A stretch of DNA of 64,000 bases from Epiperipatus broadwayi (lineage: Eukaryota; Onychophora; Udeonychophora; Euonychophora; Peripatidae), in contig JAQFVV010012508.1 in the NCBI GenBank assembly GCA_028023455.1, positions 2,911,877 through 2,975,876 of the forward strand, in the 5' to 3' direction. Made by a program: the position numbers and the translations under genes. Under the pieces are notes generated by a model. It was not told where the DNA came from and made no database searches. It worked only from the letters and a program-made list of their open reading frames with translations. Within the stretch, counting starts at the first letter, position 1. Every line of letters starts with the position of its first letter. This document shows positions 1 to 11,700 of this stretch, piece after piece.

Positions 1-704
1 AACAAGATGGGTGAGAAAGGTAATGCGGTATGCAAAAGATTTGGATAAAGAATTTATATCGGTATACTTGTATAAAAGGTGGGATGATTGTGTTAGGAGG
101 ATTGTTGAGTGTTATAGTGGTAAGGAATGGGATAAAAGAATAGAAGCATTAATAAAAAATAGGGAGTTGGAGAGATGGAGAAGTAGTATGGAGGGTAAGA
201 AGAGTTTAAATATATATAGAAGTAAACGGAATATTGGAAGCGAGTTAATTTATGATAATAGTAAGGAAAGTAGTTTATTGTTTAAGGCTCGAACGGGATC
301 TTTAGCAACAAGAGAATATACATGTAAATGGAAAACTATGGGTGATTTAGTGTGCAAATTGTGTAAGGAAGGTATAGAAAATATTAGGCATCTGTTGATT
401 GAATGTAAATGCTTGAAAGCAGAAAGGGTACAGATAATGAAGTTATGGGAGAATAGGTATGAACAAAGTGACAATACAGAAAGTGAGTTAGTAGTTTTTA
501 TGCTGGGTTTGCGAAAAGATAAGGGGGATTTTGATTTAAAGGCCATAGAGTTGACAAAGATTATGTTGTGGAAATGGGATGGGGCAGAATATGGGAAGAC
601 TTAGAGTGGGGAATGGAAAATAAAGTGGCTAACAGGTTTATCTGGGCATAGTTGCTGAGATATTCTTGATTTCGTTTAAGGAGAAGCCAAATACATCACA
701 TCAC
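1..704 (+). mobile_element. CR1-like LINE, copy A, 3' end
   Basis: This is the 3' part of the window's main LINE family and enters from the left edge. It holds the end of ORF2, then about 100 bp of 3' untranslated sequence. It ends in short CATCA-type repeats around 685-703 instead of a poly(A) tail. Other copies end in comparable pentamer-like repeats (about 1900-1915, 15850-15860, 29825-29840), which is a trait of CR1/L2-type elements. Immediately downstream lies the outer arm of an M1 repeat, so this copy appears to sit inside an M1 element. Confidence 0.8.
2..604 (+). CDS. LINE ORF2 C-terminal fragment with zinc knuckle (partial)
   Basis: The frame is open from the window edge to the TAG at 602-604 (about 200 codons), so this is the tail of a longer polyprotein and no start should be assumed. 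It matches the translated ends of the six other copies here. It contains a CKLC...H...C cluster (bases about 350-400) followed by ERVQIMKLWENRY, the zinc-binding C-terminal region that follows reverse transcriptase in many non-LTR elements. It is lysine- and glutamate-rich. It is the only copy whose C-terminus has no stop or frameshift, so it is the youngest or best-preserved copy visible. Whether the full element is active cannot be judged because the upstream part is outside the window. Confidence 0.75.
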   Translation, partial: TRWVRKVMRYAKDLDKEFISVYLYKRWDDCVRRIVECYSGKEWDKRIEALIKNRELERWRSSMEGKKSLNIYRSKRNIGSELIYDNSKESSLLFKARTGSLATREYTCKWKTMGDLVCKLCKEGIENIRHLLIECKCLKAERVQIMKLWENRYEQSDNTESELVVFMLGLRKDKGDFDLKAIELTKIMLWKWDGAEYGKT

Positions 705-765
705 CTCTGTGTAAACACCTTGTGTAAGCATAAAGAATGATCATATGATGTTTAGTGGTTTAAAG
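705..765 (+). repeat. M1 outer-arm fragment
   Basis: The stretch with TTGTGTAAGCATAAAG and GATGTTTAGTGGTTT matches the outer arm shared by M1 repeats (for example 51470-51510 and 49755-49800). It directly follows the 3' end of LINE copy A, consistent with the LINE having inserted into an M1 arm. Confidence 0.7.
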
Positions 766-1852
766 TCATTTTAATTAGCACTTATTTTCCATATAAGACA
801 AAATTTCTACCATATTACACTTAAATTTTAGATGTTTTTATTTTAGTATAGACTATAAGCTTTTAAAATATTAATCTCTTTAAAATGATTTTTACATTCG
901 TACTTTTTCTATTTTCGACAGGAGTAGATAAATGTTGAAATTGATAAAATCTATAATATCGTGTCCAGATTCAAAACCTCTTTTTAAAATTGCTTAACGA
1001 TTAAATAACCTATTAGTAAGAAAAACAACAAAAAAGTATTTTCCAATTTTTTGAATAGCGACCGGAAATATCTTTCGCTATTTTCATTATGTCTTTTTTC
1101 TTGAGATTCCTGAAAACGCTATATTGGAATGTTTATCCGAGGTCATAAGACTTCATAGCTATCTGCATTAATCTTGGACTGAATAAGCTTTCGAATGTTA
1201 TCAAACTGTAAGTTGTCTCAACAACTGCATTTTACCAGGAAATTTCTCAGCCAGTTCCTTTTTCACTCGCTCTTTGCTCGTCGTGATGTTAACTGGCAGT
1301 AAAATTAAAAACAGTTCCAATTTTCTTTGGTTGTTAATAATTTTAATTAAAAAAATCCACAAGTGCAACTTTTCTACGAATTATAAAATTCTTAATATAA
1401 AAACAGCTACATAAGATTCTAATTTAAAATTTGATATAAAGTTTCCAATTAAAAAATTGACTATTTATTCATGTCTGCCACCGTGTGACAGATTTCACAA
1501 TTATTTTTGAAAAGAGAGTAAGGATATTTTTATATTTTGTACGATTTATATCATAATAGTAGATATGCTTTTTACAATATACTATATTCATTGTTGGAAG
1601 CGTAGAGGGGCATATTAAACTACGTGGAGAACTGTAATGGTAAAATTTGCTTGTCTCTTACAATATATTTATATTCTACAAAGAAAAGTAAGTTTCATTA
1701 TAATAAAAAATTTATCTAACATATGGCTACAGAAATTTTTTTTGTTCCAATTGAAAGGAGATCCTTTGATTTATTTTGAATAGCGAAAAAGCCAAGCCAA
1801 GCAAATTTTTAATGTCTACTCAATTTGTTTTTATTTTTTCAACTATTATATA
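766..1852. other. AT-rich stretch, no gene apart from one exon candidate
   Basis: The sequence is strongly AT-rich with no long reading frame. The part from about 1060 to 1300 has a more even base composition than its surroundings and holds the exon candidate at 1201-1292. I see no repeat shared with the rest of the window here. Confidence 0.5.
1201..1292 (-). CDS. Candidate terminal exon of a host gene
   Basis: On the minus strand a pyrimidine-rich tract ending in CTGCCAG (1293-1299) looks like a good splice acceptor. It is followed by an open stretch of 29 codons ending in TGA at 1201-1203. The peptide begins NITTSKERVKKELAEKF and ends MQLLRQLTV; it is charged, looks helical, and is less AT-rich than the flanks. 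No family is recognised and no partner exon was found upstream on the minus strand. It may be chance. The claim rests only on the acceptor, the open frame and the composition. Confidence 0.3.
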
Positions 1853-1895
1853 AATATCACATGATCACCATTTTATATGCTTACACATGCTAATA
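1853..1895 (-). repeat. M1 outer-arm fragment next to LINE copy B
   Basis: ATCACATGATCACCATTTTA followed by TGCTTACACATGC is the outer arm of M1 in inverted orientation. It abuts the 3' end of the minus-strand LINE at 1905, the same relation seen at 704/705. Confidence 0.65.
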
Positions 1896-1904
1896 AAAGT
1901 ATGA

Positions 1905-3712
1905 TGAGATGAGATGTACTGTAACTTTTCCTTTATCAGAATCAGGAATGTCTCAGCTACCATGTCCAGAGAAATTTGTTAGCTGCTTTATCTTCCCTTT
2001 CCATCCCCTGTCCTAAGTTTTTCCCATATTCTTCCTTATCCTGCATCATATCATTTCCACAGCATAATCTTTGTCAACTCCATAGCCTTTATATCTAAAT
2101 CTAGCATAAAAACCAAGAACCCACCTTCTATATAATCCCTTTGTTTATATTTATTTTCCCACAACTTCATTATTTGTATCCTTTCTACTTGCAAGCATTT
2201 ACCTTCAATTAACAGATGCCTAACATTTTCTATGCCTTCCTTACACAACTAGCAGACTAAATCACCCACATTTTTCCATTTATGTGTATATTCCCTTGTT
2301 ACTAAAGATCCTGTTTGAGCTTTAAACAGTAAATTACTTTCCTTGCTATTATCATAAATTAGCACACACCCAATCAATATTCTGTTTACTTTTATATATA
2401 TTTAAACTCTTTTTACTCTTCATACTAGTTCTCCAACTCCCTATTTTTTATTAATGTATCTATTTTTCTATCCCATTCCTTGCAACTATACACTCAACAA
2501 TTCTCCTTTCTCATCCATCTTGTTGCCGCCTGTTCTTTACTCATAATCCAATTAAATACTATTTTGGATATCCTCTTATTATCCACAAACTGCAATCTAC
2601 TGAACATTTTCATTTTTGCATCTCTTATATAAAAACGTGACCATCCCATTCCTCCTTGAATTGACTTCTTTGTCATAACCACATCTGCATCTAATGCATG
2701 TCTTTCTAATTCTCTTTGTACTTTTTCTAAGTAATCTAACACCCCTTTATTTACACATAACACATCATTACTATATGTTAACCCTGCTACTGCCCCTCTC
2801 TTCCATAAAATTCTAGCTATTCTTATTTATTATATTAAAACACTGTTAATTTCTTTATCAGTCCCTTTCTTTTCTTTGCTTGATTTATCAATTTTTTCTC
2901 ACATTCATCCAAGCAATTTCTCTGATTACTTAAAACGATTTCCAAATAGTTACACATATTCACTACAATTAACTTTATATTCCCCAATAAAAATTCTCTG
3001 TCTTCTAGTTCTCCAGTATTAATCACCATCACTTTTGATTTTTCTCCACTAAATTTAATTCCCATCTCTTTACCCAACCTTGCACATGTCCTCAGCATAA
3101 CTTTCATATCTTTCCTTCTTTCTGTCCTTATGGACTTCATCGGCAAATAAAAAAAAACGGATAATGTATATACTCCCTTGCCACCTATTAATGGTATTTC
3201 TATACCTCTTCCTAGTCTTTATATTGTTCTCTCCATTTCTCTCAAATACAAAAAAACAAAACAAAATACGTGACATAGGGCATCCTTGCCATAGTCCCTG
3301 CTCATTTTTAACGTTAACTGATTCTATACTCCCTGCTTGATATGTATAGTAATTATTTTCATACAATCTCAAGAACCACTAAAGCTCCATCCATTTCCCA
3401 AATTTACCCATAACCTATTTCGATTTATTCTATCATATGTCTTCTCTACATCTATAAAAACCATATATAACTGTCTACCTGTATTTCTACTCATGTCTAT
3501 AAATTGTGTAACTTCAAATAATCTATCTCTTATACGCCTATCTGATTAAAAACGTTTTTGCATTTTTCCCACTATTATTTTCTTCCATCGATTTTGCAAC
3601 TCTTCCGGCCACCTTATATGTGAACCTTTATATAACACTGATATTACTGCTAACAGTCTATAATTACTTAACTTTCTATGATCCTTACCCTTTCCTTAGT
3701 CTGTTAGCTCAG
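1905..3712 (-). mobile_element. CR1-like LINE, copy B, 5'-truncated and decayed
   Basis: Read on the minus strand this copy runs from inside the reverse transcriptase to the 3' end. Recognisable pieces are an RT catalytic box remnant LFADEV (about 3150-3210; the usual motif is [FY]xDD, so the second Asp is lost), the segment KEMGIKFSGEKSKVM (about 3010-3080), and the C-terminal MCKEGIENVRHLLIE (about 2200-2248). Stops and frameshifts break it into four or more blocks, so it is a dead copy. The 5' truncation point is close to the tandem duplication at 3735-3993. Confidence 0.8.
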
Positions 3713-3734
3713 CAATGTTAATAACTGTCTCTAA

Positions 3735-3993
3735 ATGCTTACTCATAAAATATTTATTTCCATTTTTAAAAATATTTTCCATAGTTTTCCTTGTCAATTC
3801 ACGATTACATTTTTTTTATATCATCGTGCTATCATTTTATACAATTTCATATATTCAATTTTCATGCTTACTCATAAAATATTTATTTCCATTTTTAAAA
3901 ATATTTTCCATAGTTTTCCTTGTCAATTCATGATTACATTTTTTTTTATATCATCGTGCTATCATTTTATACAATTTCATATATTCAATTTTC
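3735..3993 (+). repeat. 129-bp tandem duplication
   Basis: Two head-to-tail units (3735-3863 and 3864-3993) are nearly identical, differing by one base and one T in a poly-T run. Near-identity suggests a recent local duplication. The unit is AT-rich and not seen elsewhere in the window. Open frames crossing it are composition artefacts. Confidence 0.9.
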
Positions 3994-4488
3994 CTAAATG
4001 TTTTTTTTTAAATATTTTCAATATTCTTTCTTTTTTCTTATATTTATTTTGTTTCAGTTAAAAAATATTTTGATGAATTGTTTTTTCGTACTGGCTACCT
4101 ATATAGCTGATTTATAATTGTCGTGAATTAAATAAATGATGATCGTCAAATAGTCTAGGTTATAAATTAAAGGTTCTTAGCACCCTTGTTTTCAATTACT
4201 AGTGCCTTGAATAATACCTTTACAGTTTTTTTGGAATGAGGGCAATATTCAATTTTTATCTGTCATGATTGTAAATATAAAAGAAAATTATTATTATCAT
4301 GCGTATGTAAATATTCACCATAACTTAAAAAACTACTTCAATTAAGAATATTAAATTTCTGAGAACAAAGTTATTTCCTGGTCCTAAACTCAAATGAAAA
4401 CTACAGTAAACCCCTCTATGCCAATTGACACATGTTTTTGATAAATCTATTCATATTTCTTCACTATAAGAACAATAACACCAAACTA
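3994..4488. other. AT-rich stretch, nothing recognised
   Basis: No reading frame, RNA motif or repeat shared with the rest of the window was recognised between the tandem duplication and the M1 copy that follows. Confidence 0.5.
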
Positions 4489-4972
4489 TCCATACAGTAG
4501 TGCCACCAAGTGCAAACTTTTGTAATCAGTGGATGCAGGAAGGTTTGTGCATAAAATCCCTATCTAGTACCTACTCATCCAACATTCCCAGACTAGTTTC
4601 GAGCTTGTGATTTTCATCAGTGAGGAGCTTTTGATTTGAAAGCACTGCATCTAGATGTTAAAACTTAATGCAAACCCTCTAGTATAACCATAAAGCTAGG
4701 AGTCCAAGATGAAAAAACCATATTTAAAATCCAAGCTCATTTATTTGCATAGTCATATAGATCTGAACTCCATTCAGTAACTATACATTTTCCTAGGTGC
4801 GGTGCTCTGAAAACAAAAGCTCCTCACTGATGAAAGCTACAAGCTAGAAATTAGTCCAGAGATGGTGGATGAGTAGGCACCAGATAGGGATTTTATGCAC
4901 AAACCTTCCTGCAGCCATTGATTACAAAAGATCACACTTAGTGGCACTACTGTATGGAGAGTTTTGTATGTT
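4489..4972. repeat. M1 foldback repeat, copy a
   Basis: Two arms of roughly 170 bp (4489-4660 and 4790-4970) are reverse complements around a loop. Each arm carries the family landmarks: CCATACAGTAGTG, a CATTGATTAC box, GATTTTATGCAC, and the hammerhead-like core (CTGATGA at about 4831 on the plus strand, and its complement in the left arm). The left-arm core, read on the minus strand, has C at the first stem II position before GAAAC, unlike the family consensus A. The right arm ends at the CTGTATGGAGAGTTTTG junction, where LINE copy C begins. Confidence 0.85.
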
Positions 4973-5307
4973 CAAAGAATGTTACGGCTGAAAGGAAAAG
5001 TAAATTATGAAACAGTATTGATAGGAGATTCGCTAATTAGAGAATGTGGGGATTTAACTGCAAGGGAAAATAGAAACAGGTATATAAGAATATGACTGCC
5101 TAAAGCTAGAATTAGGGATGTTACAGATAAGGTAAAGAAACAAGGTAATTGAGACGGGTATGTTATGATAGAAACAAATAATTTGTCAGAGCCTTCTGAG
5201 AGAGTAATAAATGAGTACATAGAATTGATCAGTAATTTGAGTAAGATTAAAGTAATAGTAAAAATAATTGGATTATTACCAAGATTTGACTATATATATA
5301 TATATAT
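4972..5307 (+). mobile_element. CR1-like LINE, copy C, ORF1 esterase region (first half)
   Basis: This half encodes the start of the SGNH-hydrolase-like ORF1 domain: VLIGDSLIRECGD (about 5014-5055) with an intact GDS nucleophile motif, and ETNNLSE (about 5170-5195). Stops at about 5092 and 5151 break it. It lines up base for base with 31560-31870 of copy F and continues at 8759, so copy C was split by the insertion at 5308-8758. Confidence 0.8.
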
Positions 5308-5669
5308 TGTAACCATATATTTTAGCATAAAATATAATAATTGATGTAACTATTATTAAAAAATTTCTCTATCTTCTTTGGTGATTTGATTGGCTTGATT
5401 TGCACTTTGAACAGATTACTCTCTTATATTATTTTAATAAATTTAGATTTGCTTCGTTCCATATACTAATTTATATCAGAATGTTTAACTTTAAAAAATT
5501 TTGACAACACATTAAATTTGGTGAAATAGTATTAAAATATAATATTTTATTTTATTTGTTTAAAAATGGTCTTAAATATTATTTCCATTGAATTAAAAAA
5601 AAAAAAACCATTTGTTCAACTAAATTTAATTATTAAAAATAAATACAGTAATTACGTAAGCGTCTCAAT

Positions 5670-6003
5670 GTAAAAAAAGAAAAGAGCGCGAATTTAAGAG
5701 AAGATCGTCTGTCAGTTTGCTTTTGGAGGGAAAGAAAAGAAAGAAAAGAAAATGGTAAAAAGGCAAATGGTGTAAATTTGATAAGCTTATTTTAAAATAG
5801 TTAACAAGTAAAACGGATTACCACAAATTTTCTATAAATGTAAAAATAATATCGTGGTATTTAATTATAAGATGAATTTCTAAATTTAAAAGTCTGTTCA
5901 AGTCGGCTGGCCAAGTGGATCAAATCACCGGTAATAATTTCCCAATATTACATTTAAAATGTCGGAGCTTCCCAGTTTAAAAGAATTAATTGCAAGAGTT
6001 TGG
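5670..6003 (+). CDS. Candidate leader and first exon inside the 3.45-kb insertion
   Basis: After a comparatively G-rich leader (about 5680-5760), an ATG at 5959 in the context AAAATGT opens MSELPSLKELIARV. The frame runs straight into TTTG|GTATGT at about 6003, a good splice-donor match. The coding part would be about 15 codons (5959-6003). No downstream exon was found within the insertion. It could be an element-encoded start or coincidence. Confidence 0.22.
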
Positions 6004-6654
6004 TATGTTTTAAAATGTTTATTGTTCTACAATTTGGAAAATTTAAATAAGTATTTTAATTACAGAAGTTTTATAAATATGAAAATTTGCTTTTTAAAAA
6101 AAAGAAGAAGTTTAAATTAAAGTAAAATGTTAAAGTTATCAACATAGTTTAATATTTCCGTTTCAAATTCTAATAAAAATATAGTATTGATTGATATTTA
6201 ACTTTATAATGCCAGTGATATATTTTGCTAGTTAATTTGTTTGCCATTTGGATAATAAACAGTCTTCAAATAATTGATCAAAGCTATTTTCTAATTTTAT
6301 CGTCAGTTTGGAATGATTAAATTAATTGCTGTAATTATTATTCCTAGATTTAAGCGTGGATAAATAAATATTTAGCATGGATGTGATAAACTTGGAACAT
6401 TTTAATAGAGAAATGTAGAAATTAATAACTTATGAAAAACATTTTCATTTAAGTTCTGCGTGTCATATTTTTGAAATTGTTTCTTGTTTATGGAGCCACA
6501 TAAAATCGTTAATCTAATAGTGATTATAATAACTAACACAAATGGATAAAAATTACATGTATGGAATTCAACTATGATTATAGCTATTACTTCGTACATT
6601 TATTGTTCAACACATCGTACATGGATTTCACGGATCATACTTGTAGTTATAAAA

Positions 6655-7330
6655 TGCTATACAATCTAATTTGTGACACACACACCTGCTAAAGTTCATG
6701 TATTGAACTATAAATGCTTTACATTTGATTTATATCACACACACACACCTATTAGATTTTATGTATTTGATGAATAATGCATTACTTTAATTTTATCGTT
6801 ATATGAACTTGCATGTGAAGTTCATAAGTTATATTTTATTAAGTTTAAATTAATAGGGGTTGAATAAAATACTTATTCAAGAGAATAGCGCTTGCGAAAG
6901 GGCTTGAAAGGTACTAAATGAATTTATGAGATGTATCAATTTTTCATGAGGTATTTTGTGAGTCTTTCCAGATTTATATTCCTATACTAATATTCCTTAG
7001 ATTGTATTACACATGTTTATTTTAAGCAAGATAAGTTAGTACATTAGTTGTCCTGATTAGTGTAACATTTATTATGCAAGAACCCACATTTGCTAAAGTG
7101 TTAGTGTTTTCTGAATGATCAGAATAACTGAGAAGGATGATTTTGCACTTTAATGTGAAGTAAATAGTAATGTTGTTCTATAATGTTGAAAGGCATTAAT
7201 CTGTGCTGGTGGTTAATCCACAGATTATTTAATTGCCATTTTTTGTATTTTACACTCATTCCAGCGCTGGTGGTTAATCCGCGGAATTGTGTAATTATAC
7301 GTATTACTTTATGATGGTGTATCAATCCAC
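6655..7330. repeat. Short internal repeats in the 3.45-kb insertion
   Basis: Two local duplications are visible. CACACACACAC-rich segments each followed by a similar AT-rich run lie at about 6677-6700 and 6733-6760. A box GCTGGTGGTTAATCC occurs at about 7204 and 7266, followed in each case by a CAGATTAT/GCGGAATT variant. Their role is unknown. Confidence 0.6.
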
Positions 7331-8758
7331 AAAGCGTTTAGTATTATTTATTTCCTATGTGTAGATGAACGCATCCACAGGAATATGTTTTACTTCATAG
7401 ATATAAGTTGGGTAAAGTATTTTAGTTAATCTGCTAAATCATCTTCTTCCATTTGTAAGTATAATTCATAAGTTAGATCGTCAAATTGTAGCAGGACATT
7501 CTATTCAAGTTACTTCATAATAATTAGCTGTTGGTTGATTATTATTTACCGGAGTGTAAGTTTAAATTTTCATTTTATTTAATGATTGCATTATAGCTAA
7601 ATCCTACAGATATAATATTATTTATTATATTATTATAAGTTTACGGTATGGATTTATTGAATCTGGAAATGACGTTAAATATTTCATGAGTTGATGTTGA
7701 ATTTAGTATAATTTGCTCAAGATTCATTATATCAAATTGAAATAAGGTATGATTAGGTTTTTAAAACCGTACCTATGATATGTTATTGAAGAAAGTCGAT
7801 GGAATTATAATTTATTTATTTTATTTGTTTATTTATGTCTTTAATTATAACATTAGAATTAATTACTTATAATTCATAAATTTGTAAATAAACGTTGATT
7901 TATAATTAAACTTACTGTGCCGTTGCTATGTGTCATTCGTAAAATCAGAAATCATAAGCCTTGGATAGAGCATACATGGAAGTACATACTATTGTCAACA
8001 TGATATAAGAGTTTAGTGATATTTTGAAAAAACATTTGGATGCTTTTCGTCTTTGGTAGTTTATGATGTGTAAGGTACAATAAAATCCCATTTACCTTTT
8101 CCATCATTTTGGCTTTGCGTAGTTGATTCTAGTATACAATACAAATTGATTAGTAAACCTGTAAACAGATTTACCAAATAATGATATGATCGAATATATT
8201 TACTTAACATTTTAAATTGTCATTTATCAGTATAAAAGAGTCTCAGTGATATAGTAAACTATAAAAAGAACCCAAGTATTTATGTTTATTTATTGCAAAG
8301 CTTTACCTGGACTAGCATTTGTATTAAAAATCATATAGATGGTTTAAAATTTCATAATCTTATGTAGTTCCAAAAATCATGCCATCTTGTACATGGTCGG
8401 CCATCGGGTCTCATACAATAAAAATCGCAAATTAAGGTTTGTAAAATAATAACATTGCACTTATAATTTGTTTACTGTATTTTATCATACTACTGTGATA
8501 GGTCATCGTGGTACACCCTGGCTGCGATCAAATTAAATCATAAAAGTTTATGTAGATCATTGGTTTGGTCTGTGGTAAGTTGCTCTAAATGTTGGTTGTG
8601 GTCCTTGGTGCATAAAATAGATAGCATAATATGCTTTTGGATACAGCTCTTAATAGCTGACAATGTGTAGCGGGAATTGATCAGTGATCGAGGTTACGAT
8701 TCTCAGTGCACTTACGTTATGTAGTTGGGACCACATATATACGAGATGGAGGGTTACA

Positions 8759-11700
8759 ATATATATATATATTAGATAGGGCACGTTCTATAAATAAAAG
8801 ATTGAAAAAAAAATGTTGTTATTTTTGTGGATATGTAGGATTCTTTTATTAGTAAGAGGGAGTTATATAGTAAAGATGGATTGCACTTAGCAAATCAAGG
8901 AAGTGAAGTTTTAGGGAGTTTGATTTATAAAGAATACAGCTCAGAAAACTTATAAAGTGGGAAGAGGTTTTAAGTTGCAGTGTTATTAAAAAGAAGAAGA
9001 ATGGACAGGATATAAGAAATAAACAAAGGGTAGCTGGTTTGGATATAAATGTATATGTGGAGAGAGAATGGGTCTAATAAAATTACTGGTAAGAAGAGGG
9101 TATGAATGGGTATATTGAAAAAATTGATGATGTAGATAACAAGAATGGACTGCTTTTGAAGAATTTTTGTCAGAGAATGAAATTTGTCAAATATTTATGA
9201 GGGATAATACACATGATTTAGAAATATATTTCACACATAACATTATATATTATACATTATAAATGTAATTGAAAAGAAAGAGTCAAAAAATTTTTATAAA
9301 AGAGAAGTTAAGAAAGAAGAAATTGTTAAAATTGATATTTGAATATGCAAGGTGGTAGAGGACCAGAAAAATGACTGGAATTAAACAAAGCAGTTAAAAA
9401 TGAAGAGCTTGATGTATTAGCAGTAGTGGAAACACATCTAAGAGAAGAAGAACTTATACTGTAAGGTTTGGTATGGCAGGGTATAAATAGAAAAGAAACA
9501 GAAAAAAGGGGTGGTGGTATAGGAGTTAATGTCAAAAAAAATATTTAAATACTGTTAAATGTCAAGAACATTTGAGTTTGAGATAAGGTTAGGAAGACTA
9601 AAATGGATGGTGGCTATAGTGTATGTAGCCACTGGAGATAGTCAAACTATAATGGAGTGGAACAGTAGCATATATGAAGGCCTAGTTAAGGATATACAGA
9701 GTATCAAACAAAAGGGAAGAGAAGAGGATATGAATGGGTAAATTGAAAAAATCGATGATGTAGATAACAAGAATGGACTGCTTTTGAAGAATTTTTGTCA
9801 GAGAATAAAATTTGTCAAATATTTATGAGGGATAATACACATGATTTAGAAATATATTTCACACAAAACATTATATATTAGTAGGGAAAGAGGAAATGAA
9901 TAAAGGATGGAAAATTAAAGTGTTCGATAATGAAGAGAGAATGATAATAATTTCTTTATAAATAGAAATGGTCAATAATGTGATGGGAAATAATACTAAA
10001 AGTAGAAAGCATAGTAAAAGATGTGGAAGAAGAATGAATAATAAGTTAGAAAAATATAAAAGTTGAAGAAACCATGGAAGAGTTGGTTGGGGATGAATAT
10101 AAGGACTGGTGTAATAAAATAGGGTTTTAGATGGGAATATTCAGAAGAATTAAATACAAAAATGAGAGTTAATAAAAGTGTAAAAGAGAGGAAGAAAGCA
10201 TGCAGAGAATATTAGTGTGCTATTAAGAACAAGGAAAACAAAAAAGATGTTAATGTTAAATGGGAAAAGTATTTAGAAAAAAAGAAGTTGGCCAAAATAA
10301 ATAATTATATATAGAGAGAATGAAATTAAATAGTAAATTGTTGGAGGATATTAATAAAAGTGGAAGAGATGGGAGTAAAAATTTTTGAAAATATATTAAA
10401 AGAAGGAAAGGGGAGAGAAAAAATAGTATTACTTGATGATGAGGGAATAGAGAGTAGCTCTAGAGAAGAATTAGAGACAATCTTAAATAAGTATGTAATG
10501 GATATAGAAAAAATGCTAGATGTGAAGAAGAGAGTGATAATAAGCATAAAAGCATATAGTAATAAAAATATTAGATTTACAGAAAATGAACTGAAGCAGG
10601 GAAGAAATTAAAGTGGAAAGGCAAGAAGTTTAAATGGATAGGCAGCAGAGATGGTAATGAATTTAGAGCATAGGGCAAAATTAAACCTATTATGTTTTAA
10701 TAAGATGACATGGAAGAGAGATCTTCCAGATAAATTGGAGTAGTACAAAAGTAAGGCTACTATTTAAAGGAAAGGGTAAGGGTCATAGAAAGTTAAGTAA
10801 TTATAAACCGATAGCGGTAACATCAATATTATATAAAGTTTTCACACATATATGGTTGTTGGAAGAGTTGCAAAATGGATGAAAGAAAATAATATAGTGA
10901 GAAAAAGGCAAGGAGGTTTTCAATCGGATAAGCATATAGGAGATAGTTTATTTGTAGTTACACAACTTATAAACATGGGTAGGAATACAGGTAGATAGTT
11001 ATATATGGTTTTTATAGATATAGAGAAGGCATGTGCTAGAGTAAATAGAAATAGATTATGGGTAAGTTTAGTAAATTTGGGAATGGATGGAGCTTTAATG
11101 GATCTTATTAAGAGATTGTATGAAAATAATTACATATCAATTAAGGAGTATAGAATCAGTTAAAGTTAAAAGTGGGGTGGGATTAATGTAAGAATACCCT
11201 ATGTTACCTATTTTGTTTTTGTTGTATTTGAAAGAAATGTGAGAGCAATAGAAAGACTAGGAAGAGGGGTAAAGATACCATTAATAGGTGGGTGTCAAGG
11301 AAGTATATATATTATTGGATCTCATGTACACACAAAAAAAGGAAGATATGGAAGTTATTCTGAGGACATGTGCAAGGGTGGGTAAAGAGATGGGGATTGA
11401 ATTTAGTGAAGAAAAATCAAAAGTAATAATGATTACTACTGGGGAAAGAGAAGACAAGGAATTTTTATTGGGGATATACGTGTTGTAAATAGGTATAACT
11501 ATTTGGAAATCATTTTAAGTAATCAGAGAAATTGCTTGAATGAATGGGAAAAAAATTAATAAATCAAGCAAAGCAAAGAAAGGGACTGATAAAGAAATTA
11601 ACAGTGTTTTCATATAATAAATATGACATAGTTAGAATTGTAGCAGAGTTAACATATGATGATGATGCATTATGTGTAAGTAAAAGGGTGTTAGATTACT

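Larger units (their letters stand above)
5308..8758. mobile_element. 3.45-kb insertion with TGTAACC/GGTTACA ends
   Basis: The insertion is delimited by LINE sequence that is continuous in copy F (31850-31885). It starts TGTAACC and ends GGTTACA, a perfect 7-bp inverted repeat beginning TG and ending CA. On both sides lie (TA)n runs expanded relative to the uninterrupted copy, so the target duplication cannot be sized. The interior is AT-rich without a long reading frame. TG...CA ends suggest a long-terminal-repeat relic or solo LTR; a DNA transposon with short inverted repeats is the alternative. No transposase, RT or gag was recognised. Confidence 0.7.

Noticed and set aside
250-546. 98-codon minus-strand frame overlapping LINE copy A
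   Set aside because: Antisense shadow of the LINE ORF2 C-terminus; the plus-strand frame matches six other copies.
3715-4061. Repetitive Leu/Phe-rich plus-strand frames
   Set aside because: Generated by the 129-bp AT-rich tandem duplication; no independent evidence of coding.
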